DNA of 54,114 bases. Source: a virus. The notes beneath the pieces were generated by a model. It was given only the letters and a program-made list of their open reading frames with translations. It was not told where the DNA came from and ran no database searches. The position numbers and the translations under genes are program-made. The stretch spans positions 1 to 54,114 of IMG/VR virus record IMGVR_UViG_3300025012_000112; one strand, given 5' to 3'. Numbering within the stretch: position 1 is the stretch's first letter; every line of letters starts with the position of its first letter. Below, piece after piece: positions 40,825 to 47,794 of this stretch.

Positions 40825-42722
40825 CAACGGCTCCTGGTATTTCGATATCCGCCCCATGCAGTCCGCGGAGGAGCCGTGCTATAGGAGCGGCGGTTGCGGG
40901 ATGCCGTGCGGGCCAAAGACCTGCGGGCGCCATCCGGCAGATCGTGTATCTGCATAACATCCGGCCGCATCCGCGGGTCCATCTTGGGCATGCGGGCATC
41001 CGTCCACGGATCGATATATGAAGGCCGGGACGGGCTGGCGTTGTATCGGCGCACTACGGAGCCAATGGCACCACGAGGAAAGATAAGCTCATCCATGAAG
41101 TTGGCCACGAGTCCGAACATCGCAAACATCACGGCATCCAGCGCGTGTTCGTTCTTGGATGTGTAGCGCGGCTGGCCACTGATGGCGCTCCGGGCAACCA
41201 CGTGGTAGTTCTCCATTTGTACTTTCAGTTTGATGTCGTACATCGAAGCGAACACGGCCATGCGTTCCGTGAACCGCGACATCATGTTCACGATATATGG
41301 TTTGATCGGCATCTTGGTGAACACGCCCCGTTTGACGGGATCCGGCACCTCGATGGAGTCTCCATAGAACACTGGCTTAACTTTGTCCACGAATGCGCGG
41401 TCGCCAGCATCGTGGCCGCGTTTGTGCAGGGTCTCGATCACCATCTCGCCATACCCGCGGTCCACATAGATGAACCCGCACTTGAATTGCTGGTCCAATT
41501 CCCAGATCGTGTCGGCCAGCTTGGTGAGCGTCAATTCTCCCTTGCGGCCGCGCTGCAACGTCTGCCTGTGCAAGATGAACGCGGCATTCAATTGATCGTT
41601 CCATTCGATGATGGCTATTTCGGGACCCGCGGCGTACTTGTCCACGTCCACTCCCATGACGCGCTTGTTGGTCCGGTAGTTTGGACGAGCGGGGTATTTG
41701 TACGCACTGTAGTTCTTTGATATATTAGCGGAAGCCAGCGCTTCCGGCACACCAAACATGATGTCGAGGTAATACTTTTGGAATACGCCCATGAGCTCCT
41801 CGGGGAACTCAGCGAGTACTTCCGTAATGATTCCGTATTCATCGAAGCCGGCCAGTATTTCTTGCCCAAACGTGATGGGATTACCGTACTGGTCGTAGTC
41901 CATAATATTATCCCAGTGAGGGACCACTGCCGAAGCATAGTGATGGACATTCCACCTGCTGTTATGGTTCCAGTCGTACCACAGCCCGCGTTTGCCACAA
42001 GGGGTGGATGACGCCACCATGCGGATATTGGGGTTACCGATACGGATACCCATAATGGTCCGGAGGTCGTTATCGTCAAGATAGTCCGCTTCGTCCAGGA
42101 TAATAAAGTCGGCGTCCTTGCCACGGGAAGCGCCACCGCTTGCGCCGGACTTGGTCCCGGACGTCATTCCCGTGATGGTGCTGCCGTTGTTGAATCGTAC
42201 TCTGTATGGCGGAGACTTCGTGAGCCGGCCGACACGGGCTGCCATTAGCGTGGAACTTTCTTCTATCATGAAGTTGATTCCGGGCCGGTCCCAAAATATC
42301 TTCTTAACCTGCTCGTCGTATGGGGTTAATATAAGGGTTTTGGAATTCTCATGAGTGAAGGCATGATGCAGGGCCTTGATCATGAGCATCGTGGTTTTAC
42401 CCACCTGCCTGCCGAGCCGCCAAACCTGATAACGGGCGTTGTCCTGTAACAGTTCCTGTTGATACCAGCGCGCCGCGAAAGGGACGATCTTCTTCGACTC
42501 CGGGTCGATCACTTTGATTTCGTGGGCCGCCCACTTGCATGGGTCCACGAGCATTGATAATTCAGTCCGTGTCTTCTCGTCAGGGAACGCCGCGGCAAGC
42601 TCCGGAATGCCATCCCAGTCCGGCTCATAATAGGACATGTCACGGGTAAAGAATTCCGGCGGGGGCGGGATGTGGTGGATCTGTTCCGGGACCATCTCGG
42701 GAGAATATACTTGTTCGTTCAT
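40824..42722 (-). CDS. terL: Terminase large subunit
   Basis: A 632-residue protein with the two-domain layout of phage DNA-packaging motors. The ATPase domain has RLGRQVGKTT (Walker A, residues 102-111), FIILDEADY (Walker B, about 206-214) and VASSTP (motif III, 236-241). The nuclease domain has acidic clusters GVDVD (Asp359, Asp361), YVDRG (Asp421) and EHALDAV (Asp529). This is the expected RNase H-like set. It cuts genomic DNA and pumps it into the prohead. The ATG overlaps the preceding stop by four bases. The C-terminal tail of about 75 residues is Arg/Pro-rich and longer than usual, perhaps contacting the portal. Confidence 0.93.
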   Translation of the reverse strand: MNEQVYSPEMVPEQIHHIPPPPEFFTRDMSYYEPDWDGIPELAAAFPDEKTRTELSMLVDPCKWAAHEIKVIDPESKKIVPFAARWYQQELLQDNARYQVWRLGRQVGKTTMLMIKALHHAFTHENSKTLILTPYDEQVKKIFWDRPGINFMIEESSTLMAARVGRLTKSPPYRVRFNNGSTITGMTSGTKSGASGGASRGKDADFIILDEADYLDDNDLRTIMGIRIGNPNIRMVASSTPCGKRGLWYDWNHNSRWNVHHYASAVVPHWDNIMDYDQYGNPITFGQEILAGFDEYGIITEVLAEFPEELMGVFQKYYLDIMFGVPEALASANISKNYSAYKYPARPNYRTNKRVMGVDVDKYAAGPEIAIIEWNDQLNAAFILHRQTLQRGRKGELTLTKLADTIWELDQQFKCGFIYVDRGYGEMVIETLHKRGHDAGDRAFVDKVKPVFYGDSIEVPDPVKRGVFTKMPIKPYIVNMMSRFTERMAVFASMYDIKLKVQMENYHVVARSAISGQPRYTSKNEHALDAVMFAMFGLVANFMDELIFPRGAIGSVVRRYNASPSRPSYIDPWTDARMPKMDPRMRPDVMQIHDLPDGARRSLARTASRNRRSYSTAPPRTAWGGYRNTRSR

Positions 42723-43249
42723 AAGTAATCGTCCACGCTCCTGCGCATCATCGCCGCTTCGCGCCCAACGGAACTCCGGGCATTCAATATCGACGACTGG
42801 ATAGCGCGTAAAGATTCCTGCCGTCCCGTCAGCAGGCGCTTCTCATTGGTATGGAATACGTCGGAAGTATGGAACCCGATGCGCATGGCCTGCCGTGTCC
42901 GTATGTTGTCGTCGCGAATCTCGTCTTCCATCTTGCCGAAGGCCCACCGGACTCCGGAATACACAAGGAAGTCGACCACCAGCCCCGTGCCTATACCGAC
43001 AACACCCTTGGCGAGCCCGGCGGCGTACCTGGCGAATATCCGCTCCGTGGCCATCTGGGCTCCACGGCCTGCAAACACACCAGTGGCTCCCCCGATTTTG
43101 TGACCGGTGGTTTCTCCGGTTACGAGTTCAACACCAGCCCACGGAAGTAGAGCCGCGCCACCAAGACCATGTACGGCCTGCGCCACGCCTCCGCCGGCGC
43201 CTGAAGCCGCGATCGGCCACTTCGCTGGTGCTGAAAATTGTCCTGGCAT
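42719..43249 (-). CDS. Ala/Gly-rich hydrophobic protein near terminase
   Basis: A 176-residue protein starting after AAAGAGGTAAGGA. The N-terminal 60 residues are Gly/Ala-rich and hydrophobic (GGAALLPWAGVELVTGETTGHKIGG). Then comes a Gly/Val segment (residues 82-100) and a charged helical C-terminus rich in Arg. Similar texture occurs in the proteins at 28725, 29221 and 43261, so the set may be paralogous in role. It could be a packaging accessory or a virion-internal protein. The family was not recognised. Confidence 0.4.
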   Translation of the reverse strand: MPGQFSAPAKWPIAASGAGGGVAQAVHGLGGAALLPWAGVELVTGETTGHKIGGATGVFAGRGAQMATERIFARYAAGLAKGVVGIGTGLVVDFLVYSGVRWAFGKMEDEIRDDNIRTRQAMRIGFHTSDVFHTNEKRLLTGRQESLRAIQSSILNARSSVGREAAMMRRSVDDYL

Positions 43250-43260
43250 TCCTTACCTCT

Positions 43261-44226
43261 TTATAAATAGGATCCGCCACGGCCGGAACCGTGCAGGTTG
43301 TGCGCCGCAAAGACCAGATCGCCATCCACGGCGCCGTGTGGCGTGTTCGCCGTGCCTGGATAATTCACATACATCGCCTTGGCCTGTTCGCTTTCGCCGC
43401 CCACTTCAAGGATTCGCTTTTTGCGTCCCGAGGGCGCCGCGAGGGTTAATGCCACGGCCGCGAAGCCTACAGCACCAAGGCCTCCTACAGTAATTCCTCT
43501 TGCAACAGTCCGGCCGAATGTGCCTTTCATAGCCTGCATACGACCCGCCGGATTAACCAGATTGAGGCCACCAGCGCCCCTGAGCTTGCTCAGTTCATGG
43601 ACAACCCCGACCCTCTCTCTTTCCAGGGCACGCCCTCGGCCCATCAATGCCTCTAACTCTGATATTTCTTCAGGAGCCAAATATTGCCCCTTGCGCGCCC
43701 GCCGGTGCAGCGGGTGGTATTCCTTCTGTGTACGTCTAATATCCTCGATGAGACCCTCGTGTTTTTCAGCAAGGCGAGCCACCGCGGGAGCGTCCTCGGC
43801 GATTCCGGCTGCCTGTCCCATTCTGCGCGCCGCCGCAAGTTCCGGATTGAATACTTCAATCGCGGCATTCATATCGCCGCGCATTTGATGAAGGCCCGCC
43901 TCGATCCCTTTTCCAAGTATCTTGAATGGTGCCGCCACAATTGCCGCTGGAGCATCCACTATTATGGCACGCAACGCGCCGCCTATCGGCGTCCTGCCCG
44001 CGGAATGAGTAAGCAACCGGACACCGCCGAATGCGGCGGCCCCGGCTTGGAAAGGCAAAGCGGCGCCGCGGGCCATCAGCGGCAGTCCGATACCACGGGC
44101 CGCCCCGGTAGTCCCCCGGATCAATCTTTTCAGTGGAGCATTGTCCAGCATTTCACGTGAGTGCTGGATGACTTCAACCGCGTCGGTATTGCGGGGGTAT
44201 TTGAACTTGTATGAGTATTCAGGCAA
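43261..44226 (-). CDS. Large Ala/Gly-rich protein near terminase (TTG start)
   Basis: A 321-residue protein that begins at a TTG behind an AAGGTGG site inside the end of the previous gene. The N-terminal half is hydrophobic and Ala/Gly-rich with short strands of positive charge. Residues 110-215 form a charged helical domain with long heptad-like stretches. A hydrophobic Gly/Ala/Val segment of about 20 residues lies near 240-260. The C-terminal 45 residues carry MYVNYPGTANTPHGAV, DGDLVFAAHN and a Gly/His/Ser tail. The related 258-residue protein at 29221-29997 has a MYSNTAMY end. Virion-internal or ejected proteins could look like this. Confidence 0.4.
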   Translation of the reverse strand: MPEYSYKFKYPRNTDAVEVIQHSREMLDNAPLKRLIRGTTGAARGIGLPLMARGAALPFQAGAAAFGGVRLLTHSAGRTPIGGALRAIIVDAPAAIVAAPFKILGKGIEAGLHQMRGDMNAAIEVFNPELAAARRMGQAAGIAEDAPAVARLAEKHEGLIEDIRRTQKEYHPLHRRARKGQYLAPEEISELEALMGRGRALERERVGVVHELSKLRGAGGLNLVNPAGRMQAMKGTFGRTVARGITVGGLGAVGFAAVALTLAAPSGRKKRILEVGGESEQAKAMYVNYPGTANTPHGAVDGDLVFAAHNLHGSGRGGSYL

Positions 44227-44790
44227 TTACAGCCACCTTGCCGTTCCCATTAAGTGATGGTTCTGTTTATCAGCAGTCTGGAGCGCCTCGACAGTAGCCC
44301 GTGAGGCCTTCATCATCTGGCGCTTCCTCTCTTTCGACATCCTCTGGTTGATTTCCCCAATAACATCGGCCCGGTTCTGGGCCGCCGACTGTTCCAGTGA
44401 CCGGAGGTTCACATGCGGCAATTCCGCTATTTGTCTCCTCAGGTCCTGGGGCGTCGAGATTCCGCTCCGGGTCAGGCCGCCCGCCATCGCGCGCTGCCGG
44501 ATCCCCGGAACTTGGGCCGCCGAGAACTCCGCCGTGTTGATCAGTTGCCGGGCCTGCAGGTCGATTGTCGTGTTCAGATGGGACTCTCCCTGCAACAGAA
44601 ACATCGAGGCAATTGCCCTGGACCTCCCCGGGACTGCGCCATGGGGAGGGCTGAACCCGCTTTGCATCGATGATATCATCGGATGCATTAATCCTTGGGG
44701 CTCCAATCTCAATCGTGCGGGGACGGCCCGGGCTATCGGCGATATCATTCGCGCCATCTCCAAAGGAGCCAAAAACCTTCTGCGAAGCAT
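44227..44790 (-). CDS. Basic helical protein overlapping the terminase-small-like ORF
   Basis: A 187-residue protein. The ATG at 44790 follows GGGGAGGATCGCC, a strong ribosome site. The N-terminus is basic (MLRRRFLAPLEMARM), the middle is helical, and the C-terminus is Arg/Lys-rich. Hand-counted third codon positions over 54 codons in this frame were G or C in about four fifths, as expected for this genome, so it looks genuinely coding. It overlaps the longer 364-residue frame by 521 bases. It may bind DNA or membrane and precedes the Ala/Gly-rich gene. Confidence 0.5.
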   Translation of the reverse strand: MLRRRFLAPLEMARMISPIARAVPARLRLEPQGLMHPMISSMQSGFSPPHGAVPGRSRAIASMFLLQGESHLNTTIDLQARQLINTAEFSAAQVPGIRQRAMAGGLTRSGISTPQDLRRQIAELPHVNLRSLEQSAAQNRADVIGEINQRMSKERKRQMMKASRATVEALQTADKQNHHLMGTARWL

Positions 44791-45364
44791 GGCGATCCTC
44801 CCCAAGTTGGCGCTTACGCGCGGACATGATGTCGGCGAACACACGGACCAGTTCCGCGGCGTACGAACTCGGGTCTTTTTGGACTGTGGACCCAATCGCG
44901 GCGCGGGCTTTCGGGGTGAGGCCCAACTGCTCCATGAGCCGCACCTTTTTGTCCACCAGCGTCCGCCACTCCACGAGCTTTGCAGTGGCTTCAGGCTTTG
45001 AGATGATCGTACCCGACCCCTTGTCGAAGCCTATGGACACGAGTTCGATGACGGCGCCGTCAATGGACAATATCCGTTCGCACCGCATCTTTTCCAGTTC
45101 GAGCCCGACCAGGTCCCGCAACAAACACATCATGGACCAATTCGCCCCGTCCGGACAGACCTCGCCTTTATACCCGTCGAACATGCGTCTCAAGAACACT
45201 ACTTCGACCGGGCAGTTGTCGCCGACGGGCGGGGACGCTACCGCCCCCGTCTCACAGAACGGGCACGTGTCCTCGTACAGGCAGCTATTTTTGCCAGTGC
45301 ACCGCATGATCGCGGTGCCGCCCAACAAGAAGTCGGCATCCTCGTTACCGAGGGTGCGTTCCAT
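44270..45364 (-). CDS. Putative terminase small subunit-like protein
   Basis: A 364-residue frame, with ATG at 45364 as the best start (AGGAG immediately upstream gives poor spacing; no better codon was seen). Residues 20-70 have a Cys-rich stretch (CTGKNSCLYEDTCPFC, then CPVEVVFLRRMFDG and CPDGANWSMMC). A helical region with a LMEQLGLTPKARAAI segment follows, a phrase typical of the ends of P27-type small terminases. Only the first ~190 residues look coding. Beyond 44790 the frame's codons have lost the third-position bias (about 56% G/C), and that part overlaps the next gene. A frameshift or sequencing error near 44790 is possible. Confidence 0.45.
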   Translation of the reverse strand: MERTLGNEDADFLLGGTAIMRCTGKNSCLYEDTCPFCETGAVASPPVGDNCPVEVVFLRRMFDGYKGEVCPDGANWSMMCLLRDLVGLELEKMRCERILSIDGAVIELVSIGFDKGSGTIISKPEATAKLVEWRTLVDKKVRLMEQLGLTPKARAAIGSTVQKDPSSYAAELVRVFADIMSARKRQLGEDRHASQKVFGSFGDGANDIADSPGRPRTIEIGAPRINASDDIIDAKRVQPSPWRSPGEVQGNCLDVSVAGRVPSEHDNRPAGPATDQHGGVLGGPSSGDPAARDGGRPDPERNLDAPGPEETNSGIAACEPPVTGTVGGPEPGRCYWGNQPEDVEREEAPDDEGLTGYCRGAPDC

Positions 45365-45545
45365 CTCCTGTATTTGGACGCTCAGGTAGCTTGGCGGCTT
45401 TGTTAATGTCGACAATGCCGAAAACCTCCGGGAACAATATCTGGGCGAGACACCTTCTGCAGGCGGGTGGACAATCAGGCATCCAGACACGGTCCGGATA
45501 GGCCACCGCCGCAACAGGTAACAATAATGTCACATTTGCTTCCAT
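45345..45545 (-). CDS. Small Cys-rich protein, leaderless
   Basis: A 66-residue protein. Its ATG (45545) lies exactly seven bases after the -10 element of the late promoter, so the transcript would have no leader. It has a CPPACRRC motif (residues 25-32), a likely zinc-knuckle pair, in a short helical protein. The gene overlaps the next frame by 20 bases. A regulatory or DNA-binding role is possible. It is the first gene of the late block. Confidence 0.4.
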   Translation of the reverse strand: MEANVTLLLPVAAVAYPDRVWMPDCPPACRRCLAQILFPEVFGIVDINKAAKLPERPNTGDGTHPR

Positions 45546-45551
45546 ACCTGC

Positions 45552-45581
45552 ATTATAGATGCGCCTCAGCCAAATAGTCAA
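45552..45581 (-). promoter_or_regulatory. Sigma-70-like promoter for the leftward late block
   Basis: On the minus strand, TTGACT (45581-45576), an 18-base spacer and TATAAT (45557-45552). This is a near-consensus promoter. The seventh base after the -10 is the A of the ATG at 45545, so mRNA would be leaderless. It lies back to back with the rightward promoter starting at 45596, with 14 bases between the two -35 elements. Confidence 0.75.
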
Positions 45582-45595
45582 CCAATCATACAATA

Positions 45596-45625
45596 TTGAC
45601 TATGTTCACCTATTTGTGCTATCCT
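45596..45625 (+). promoter_or_regulatory. Promoter for the endolysin gene
   Basis: TTGACT (45596-45601), 18-base spacer, then TATCCT (45620-45625). A TG one base before the -10 (TGC-TATCCT) would make it an extended -10 element. The 14-mer ending in this -10 (CCTATTTGTGCTAT, 45609-45622) is repeated exactly before the rightward small-gene block at 47644. The mRNA leader is then about 26 bases to the ATG at 45658, with GAGGAGG. Confidence 0.65.
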
Positions 45626-45657
45626 TTCCGTACAATCCAAAACAGAGGAGGAACTCG

Positions 45658-46551
45658 ATGTCAACGACAAACCGAACGTATGTGGTGGCGGCGGGGGACA
45701 CACTAACCGCCATCATAAAGAAGTTCTATGGCGGCTTCAGCGAAGATATCCTGAAGTCCGTGAGTGCCGCCAGTAAAATCAGCGACCCGAGCAAATTGAA
45801 GGTGGGGCAGCTCGTCACGATGCCCGGCCGGTGGACGGACCCGCCCGCGGTCGTCGAAGTCGCTCACACAAACGCTGAAATCACGCAGCTCGTCACCAAG
45901 ACGGAGCCGGGGACCGGCCCGCGGAGCGGCGAGCCCGCGCACATTGATGTGAATCTGCCCAAGGGCGACTACTGGCAGGAAGTGGTCAAGAAGACCCTGG
46001 TGGTGCTTCACTTCACAGCCGGCTACACCGCCGACAGCGCCATCGCCACGTTCAAGCAGCCAGGCCGCGTGGCCACGGCATACGTGGTGGGCCGGGATGG
46101 CAAAATCTACCAGTTGTTCGACCCGAAATACTGGTCGTACCACCTGGGCCAAAAAGACTACAACAACAACTGGAATAACGACAGACGGAGCATCGGGATC
46201 GAGATCGTCAACATCGGTCCCGTGTGGCTGAAGAACGGCAAGTGGTACGACTACGTCCACAAAGAATGGCCGGCGGACCAAATCGATATCAAGCCGAACA
46301 AGGACGCCGGCGGCACGGTGAAGTTCACGCCACAGCAGGTAGCCGCTACCTTCAATCTGGTGGACTGGCTGATGACAGCCAACACGGGGATTTCGCGCAA
46401 GGTGTGGCCGGGCGACAAAACACAGTACGCGCTCCCGGCCGTGAACTCGTTCAACGGCATCACGACGCACCAGCAGTTCCGCCGGGACAAGTACGACCTC
46501 GGCCCGGGTTGGCCGTGGGCGCGGATGGTCACGGATCTGCGTTTGCAGTGA
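45658..46551 (+). CDS. Endolysin: LysM domain plus N-acetylmuramoyl-L-alanine amidase
   Basis: A 297-residue protein. The ATG is chosen because GAGGAGG precedes it and the upstream open frame lacks any start with a site. Residues 6-57 form a LysM domain (YVVAAGDTLTAIIKK ... LKVGQLVTMPG) that binds peptidoglycan glycan. Residues 112-295 form an Amidase_2 (T7 lysozyme-like) domain with zinc-ligand candidates His118 (LHFTAG), His271 (THQQF) and Asp280 (KYDLGPG), and IGIEIVN with Glu182. It cleaves the amide between muramic acid and the stem peptide. There is no signal peptide, so it would need a holin, possibly one of the membrane proteins at 14,524-15,426. Confidence 0.87.
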   Translation: MSTTNRTYVVAAGDTLTAIIKKFYGGFSEDILKSVSAASKISDPSKLKVGQLVTMPGRWTDPPAVVEVAHTNAEITQLVTKTEPGTGPRSGEPAHIDVNLPKGDYWQEVVKKTLVVLHFTAGYTADSAIATFKQPGRVATAYVVGRDGKIYQLFDPKYWSYHLGQKDYNNNWNNDRRSIGIEIVNIGPVWLKNGKWYDYVHKEWPADQIDIKPNKDAGGTVKFTPQQVAATFNLVDWLMTANTGISRKVWPGDKTQYALPAVNSFNGITTHQQFRRDKYDLGPGWPWARMVTDLRLQ

Positions 46552-46582
46552 TTCTCCGCGGAAGTGGTGTTTCCGTGGGGAA

Positions 46583-46616
46583 GCGGTTGACAACCGCGCC
46601 TACGGTCGCCTATACT
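46583..46616 (+). promoter_or_regulatory. Strong promoter with inverted repeat over the -35
   Basis: TTGACA (46587-46592), 18-base spacer, TATACT (46611-46616). The -35 lies inside a perfect inverted repeat, GCGGTT-GAC-AACCGC (46583-46597), which could be an operator or an endolysin transcript hairpin. No gene with a clear start lies before the terminator at 46702, so this promoter probably drives the candidate small RNA. Confidence 0.65.
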
Positions 46617-46622
46617 AAGGTT

Positions 46623-46727
46623 TCAATCACCGCGGCGTCCACCAGGACACTTGGTGATGTTTGATCTTCCCATTTGATCGGAGGGTTGCGCCATGGCCCA
46701 GCCGCCCGAAACCGGGCGGTTTTTGTT
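46623..46727 (+). ncRNA. Candidate small RNA, about 105 nt
   Basis: The consensus promoter at 46587 would start transcription near 46623. An intrinsic terminator ends at about 46725. Between them is a short stem (CACCA / TGGTG at 46639-46655 region), a GATC-rich loop and a GGAGG-ATG that opens an ORF whose first codons run into the terminator. The transcript could be a regulatory RNA or a leader whose translation disrupts its own terminator. No known RNA family is recognised. Confidence 0.45.
46702..46725 (+). terminator. Intrinsic terminator, rightward
   Basis: A 7-bp stem CCGCCCG / CGGGCGG with an AAAC loop, followed by TTTTTG (46720-46725). It ends the candidate small RNA and any endolysin read-through. 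It faces the leftward terminators at 46744 and 46852. Confidence 0.85.
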
Positions 46728-46743
46728 TAACGGCAGTCGCCAT

Positions 46744-46773
46744 AACAAAAACAACCGCTCTGCGAAAGCGGCT
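46744..46773 (-). terminator. Intrinsic terminator, leftward (second)
   Basis: On the minus strand an AGCCGCT / AGCGGTT stem (one wobble) with a TTCGCAG loop is followed by GTTTTTGTT. It is a back-up terminator behind the nuclease gene or ends a short transcript from a TATAAT-like element at 46810-46815. Confidence 0.7.
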
Positions 46774-46851
46774 GTCTGTGAGGTAAAAACATGCAATACG
46801 TTCATAAGTATTATACATTCCACACGATCATTTGAGAAGATGTGGGCAAAC

Positions 46852-46873
46852 AAAAAAGCTGCCCTGGGGCAGC
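46852..46873 (-). terminator. Intrinsic terminator of the nuclease gene, leftward
   Basis: On the minus strand GCTGCC-CCAG-GGCAGC followed by six thymines (46857-46852), a textbook intrinsic terminator, 60 bases after the nuclease stop. Confidence 0.9.
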
Positions 46874-46933
46874 CGCGTGCGCCGCGGTATCCGGGCGCCA
46901 TGATGTATGTGAGGGTTACGAATTAGAGGCTCG

Positions 46934-47293
46934 TCACCATTTTACTCGAGTGGCGTGACCGGCCGTAAGCAAGTCCTCGTTCAAGCAGTCCCCGACAAAC
47001 GTCTCATCCATCTTATCAGGCAACGTCGTCACGAACCCCATGTACTGCCCCGGCTCCCCGTTGTAGTCCCGGACGGTGCTGACGCAGAACGGTTTCCCCT
47101 TCCGTTGGGAGAACCACCGCTGGGTGAAAGCCCGTGCCGCGGGGCCGGCGCCGTCGCACAGCTCCGGGCAATGGACGCCCGCCAGCCGGATCGTCCGGTG
47201 CACCTGGATTGAGAACCCAAGGTCCACCAATGCCGACAACGTCCCGCCGTCCACCACTACCACATCCCGTATCCGGTAATTGTAAAGCATCAT
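46934..47293 (-). CDS. Staphylococcal nuclease-like protein, possibly inactive
   Basis: A 119-residue protein. The ATG at 47293 lies exactly seven bases after a consensus -10 (leaderless), with a second ATG in the next codon. It has an SNase/OB-fold layout: VVVVDGGTLSALVDLGFSI, then HRTIRLAGVHCPEL and a YNGEPGQYMGFV strand. In active nucleases the loop reads 'RLxxxDTPE' and the later turn 'YGRxL'. Here His replaces the catalytic Asp (GVHCPE) and Gln replaces the catalytic Arg (PGQYMG). It may therefore be inactive, bind nucleic acid only, or use other residues. It stands alone with its own promoter and terminators, typical of a cargo gene. Confidence 0.68.
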   Translation of the reverse strand: MMLYNYRIRDVVVVDGGTLSALVDLGFSIQVHRTIRLAGVHCPELCDGAGPAARAFTQRWFSQRKGKPFCVSTVRDYNGEPGQYMGFVTTLPDKMDETFVGDCLNEDLLTAGHATRVKW

Positions 47294-47299
47294 GCCATT

Positions 47300-47329
47300 A
47301 TCATACACCCGGGCCGCGGAGGGTGTCAA
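47300..47329 (-). promoter_or_regulatory. Promoter of the nuclease-like gene
   Basis: On the minus strand TTGACA (47329-47324), 18-base spacer, TATGAT (47305-47300). The ATG at 47293 lies at the expected start point, so the mRNA would be leaderless, as with the late promoter at 45552. Confidence 0.75.
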
Positions 47330-47374
47330 GCTTTTCAAATCGGGCCGGGCAAGGTGGGCTTCCTTTCAAAATGC

Positions 47375-47445
47375 AAAGAGCCGGTCCCGGAGGATGGGAG
47401 GACCGGCGCTTTGGTTTAGGCGCCCGCCGGCGTGGCGTGCCGGCG
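47375..47445. other. Two GC-rich hairpins in a gene-free stretch
   Basis: The 500-base gap 47294-47794 holds the nuclease promoter, two inverted repeats and the small-gene promoter. The first repeat has a stem GCCGGTCC / GGACCGGC (47380-47387, 47400-47407) extended by AAAG / CTTT with one mismatch. The second has CGCCGGC / GCCGGCG (47425-47431, 47439-47445). Neither is followed by a long T-run. They may insulate the divergent units. I see no gene in this gap. Confidence 0.5.
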
Positions 47446-47643
47446 CGGCAAACATTCTGGCTCACCCGATGCATCCCAAGCATAACACAGCGGCGCCTTA
47501 AAGGGAATAAGTCCCTCATATTATTTTGGCGGGAAGGCTGTTTCCGCGGACAACCTCCGTAGGGAACGCACCCACAAGGTATCTGGAGGGGCATACATGC
47601 TAAGCGGACGTAAGGCGAACTTCGGGGCCGAGGAAGGGTATTG

Positions 47644-47660
47644 CCTATTTGTGCTATGGT
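47644..47660 (+). promoter_or_regulatory. Extended -10-type promoter for the small-gene block
   Basis: CCTATTTGTGCTATGGT: the first 14 bases are identical to the endolysin promoter element at 45609-45622. A TGC-TATGGT pattern fits an extended -10. No good -35 is seen 17-18 bases upstream. A leader of about 130 bases precedes the 33-residue gene. Confidence 0.45.
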
Positions 47661-47794
47661 ACCGTGAAAGAACGTTCGGAGCCCACCGGGTGTTCTGTAG
47701 GACCTGACCATGCTCCGTTATGTGATCTTGGTGATGCTACGCATCGTATCCCTTTTGAAGTACGAGGGCACCCCACTTGAAAGGAGGTGAGCAC

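Noticed and set aside
45559-45657. Upstream extension of the endolysin frame
   Set aside because: The extra 33 codons overlap the rightward promoter and have no ribosome site. The LysM domain begins right after the ATG at 45658.
46744-46815. Short leftward transcript from a TATAAT-like element at 46810
   Set aside because: The -10 match is good but the -35 region is poor, and the element overlaps read-through from the nuclease gene, so it was not called as a promoter.
46693-46926. 77-codon rightward frame after a good ribosome site
   Set aside because: Its first codons form the intrinsic terminator at 46702-46725 and the rest crosses two leftward terminators. The protein has no recognisable feature. 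It is kept only as a possible leader ORF in the small RNA finding.
47294-47794. Possible tRNA or CRISPR repeat in the gene-free stretch
   Set aside because: The hairpins here do not form a cloverleaf with an acceptor stem and CCA-like end, and there is no repeat-spacer periodicity.
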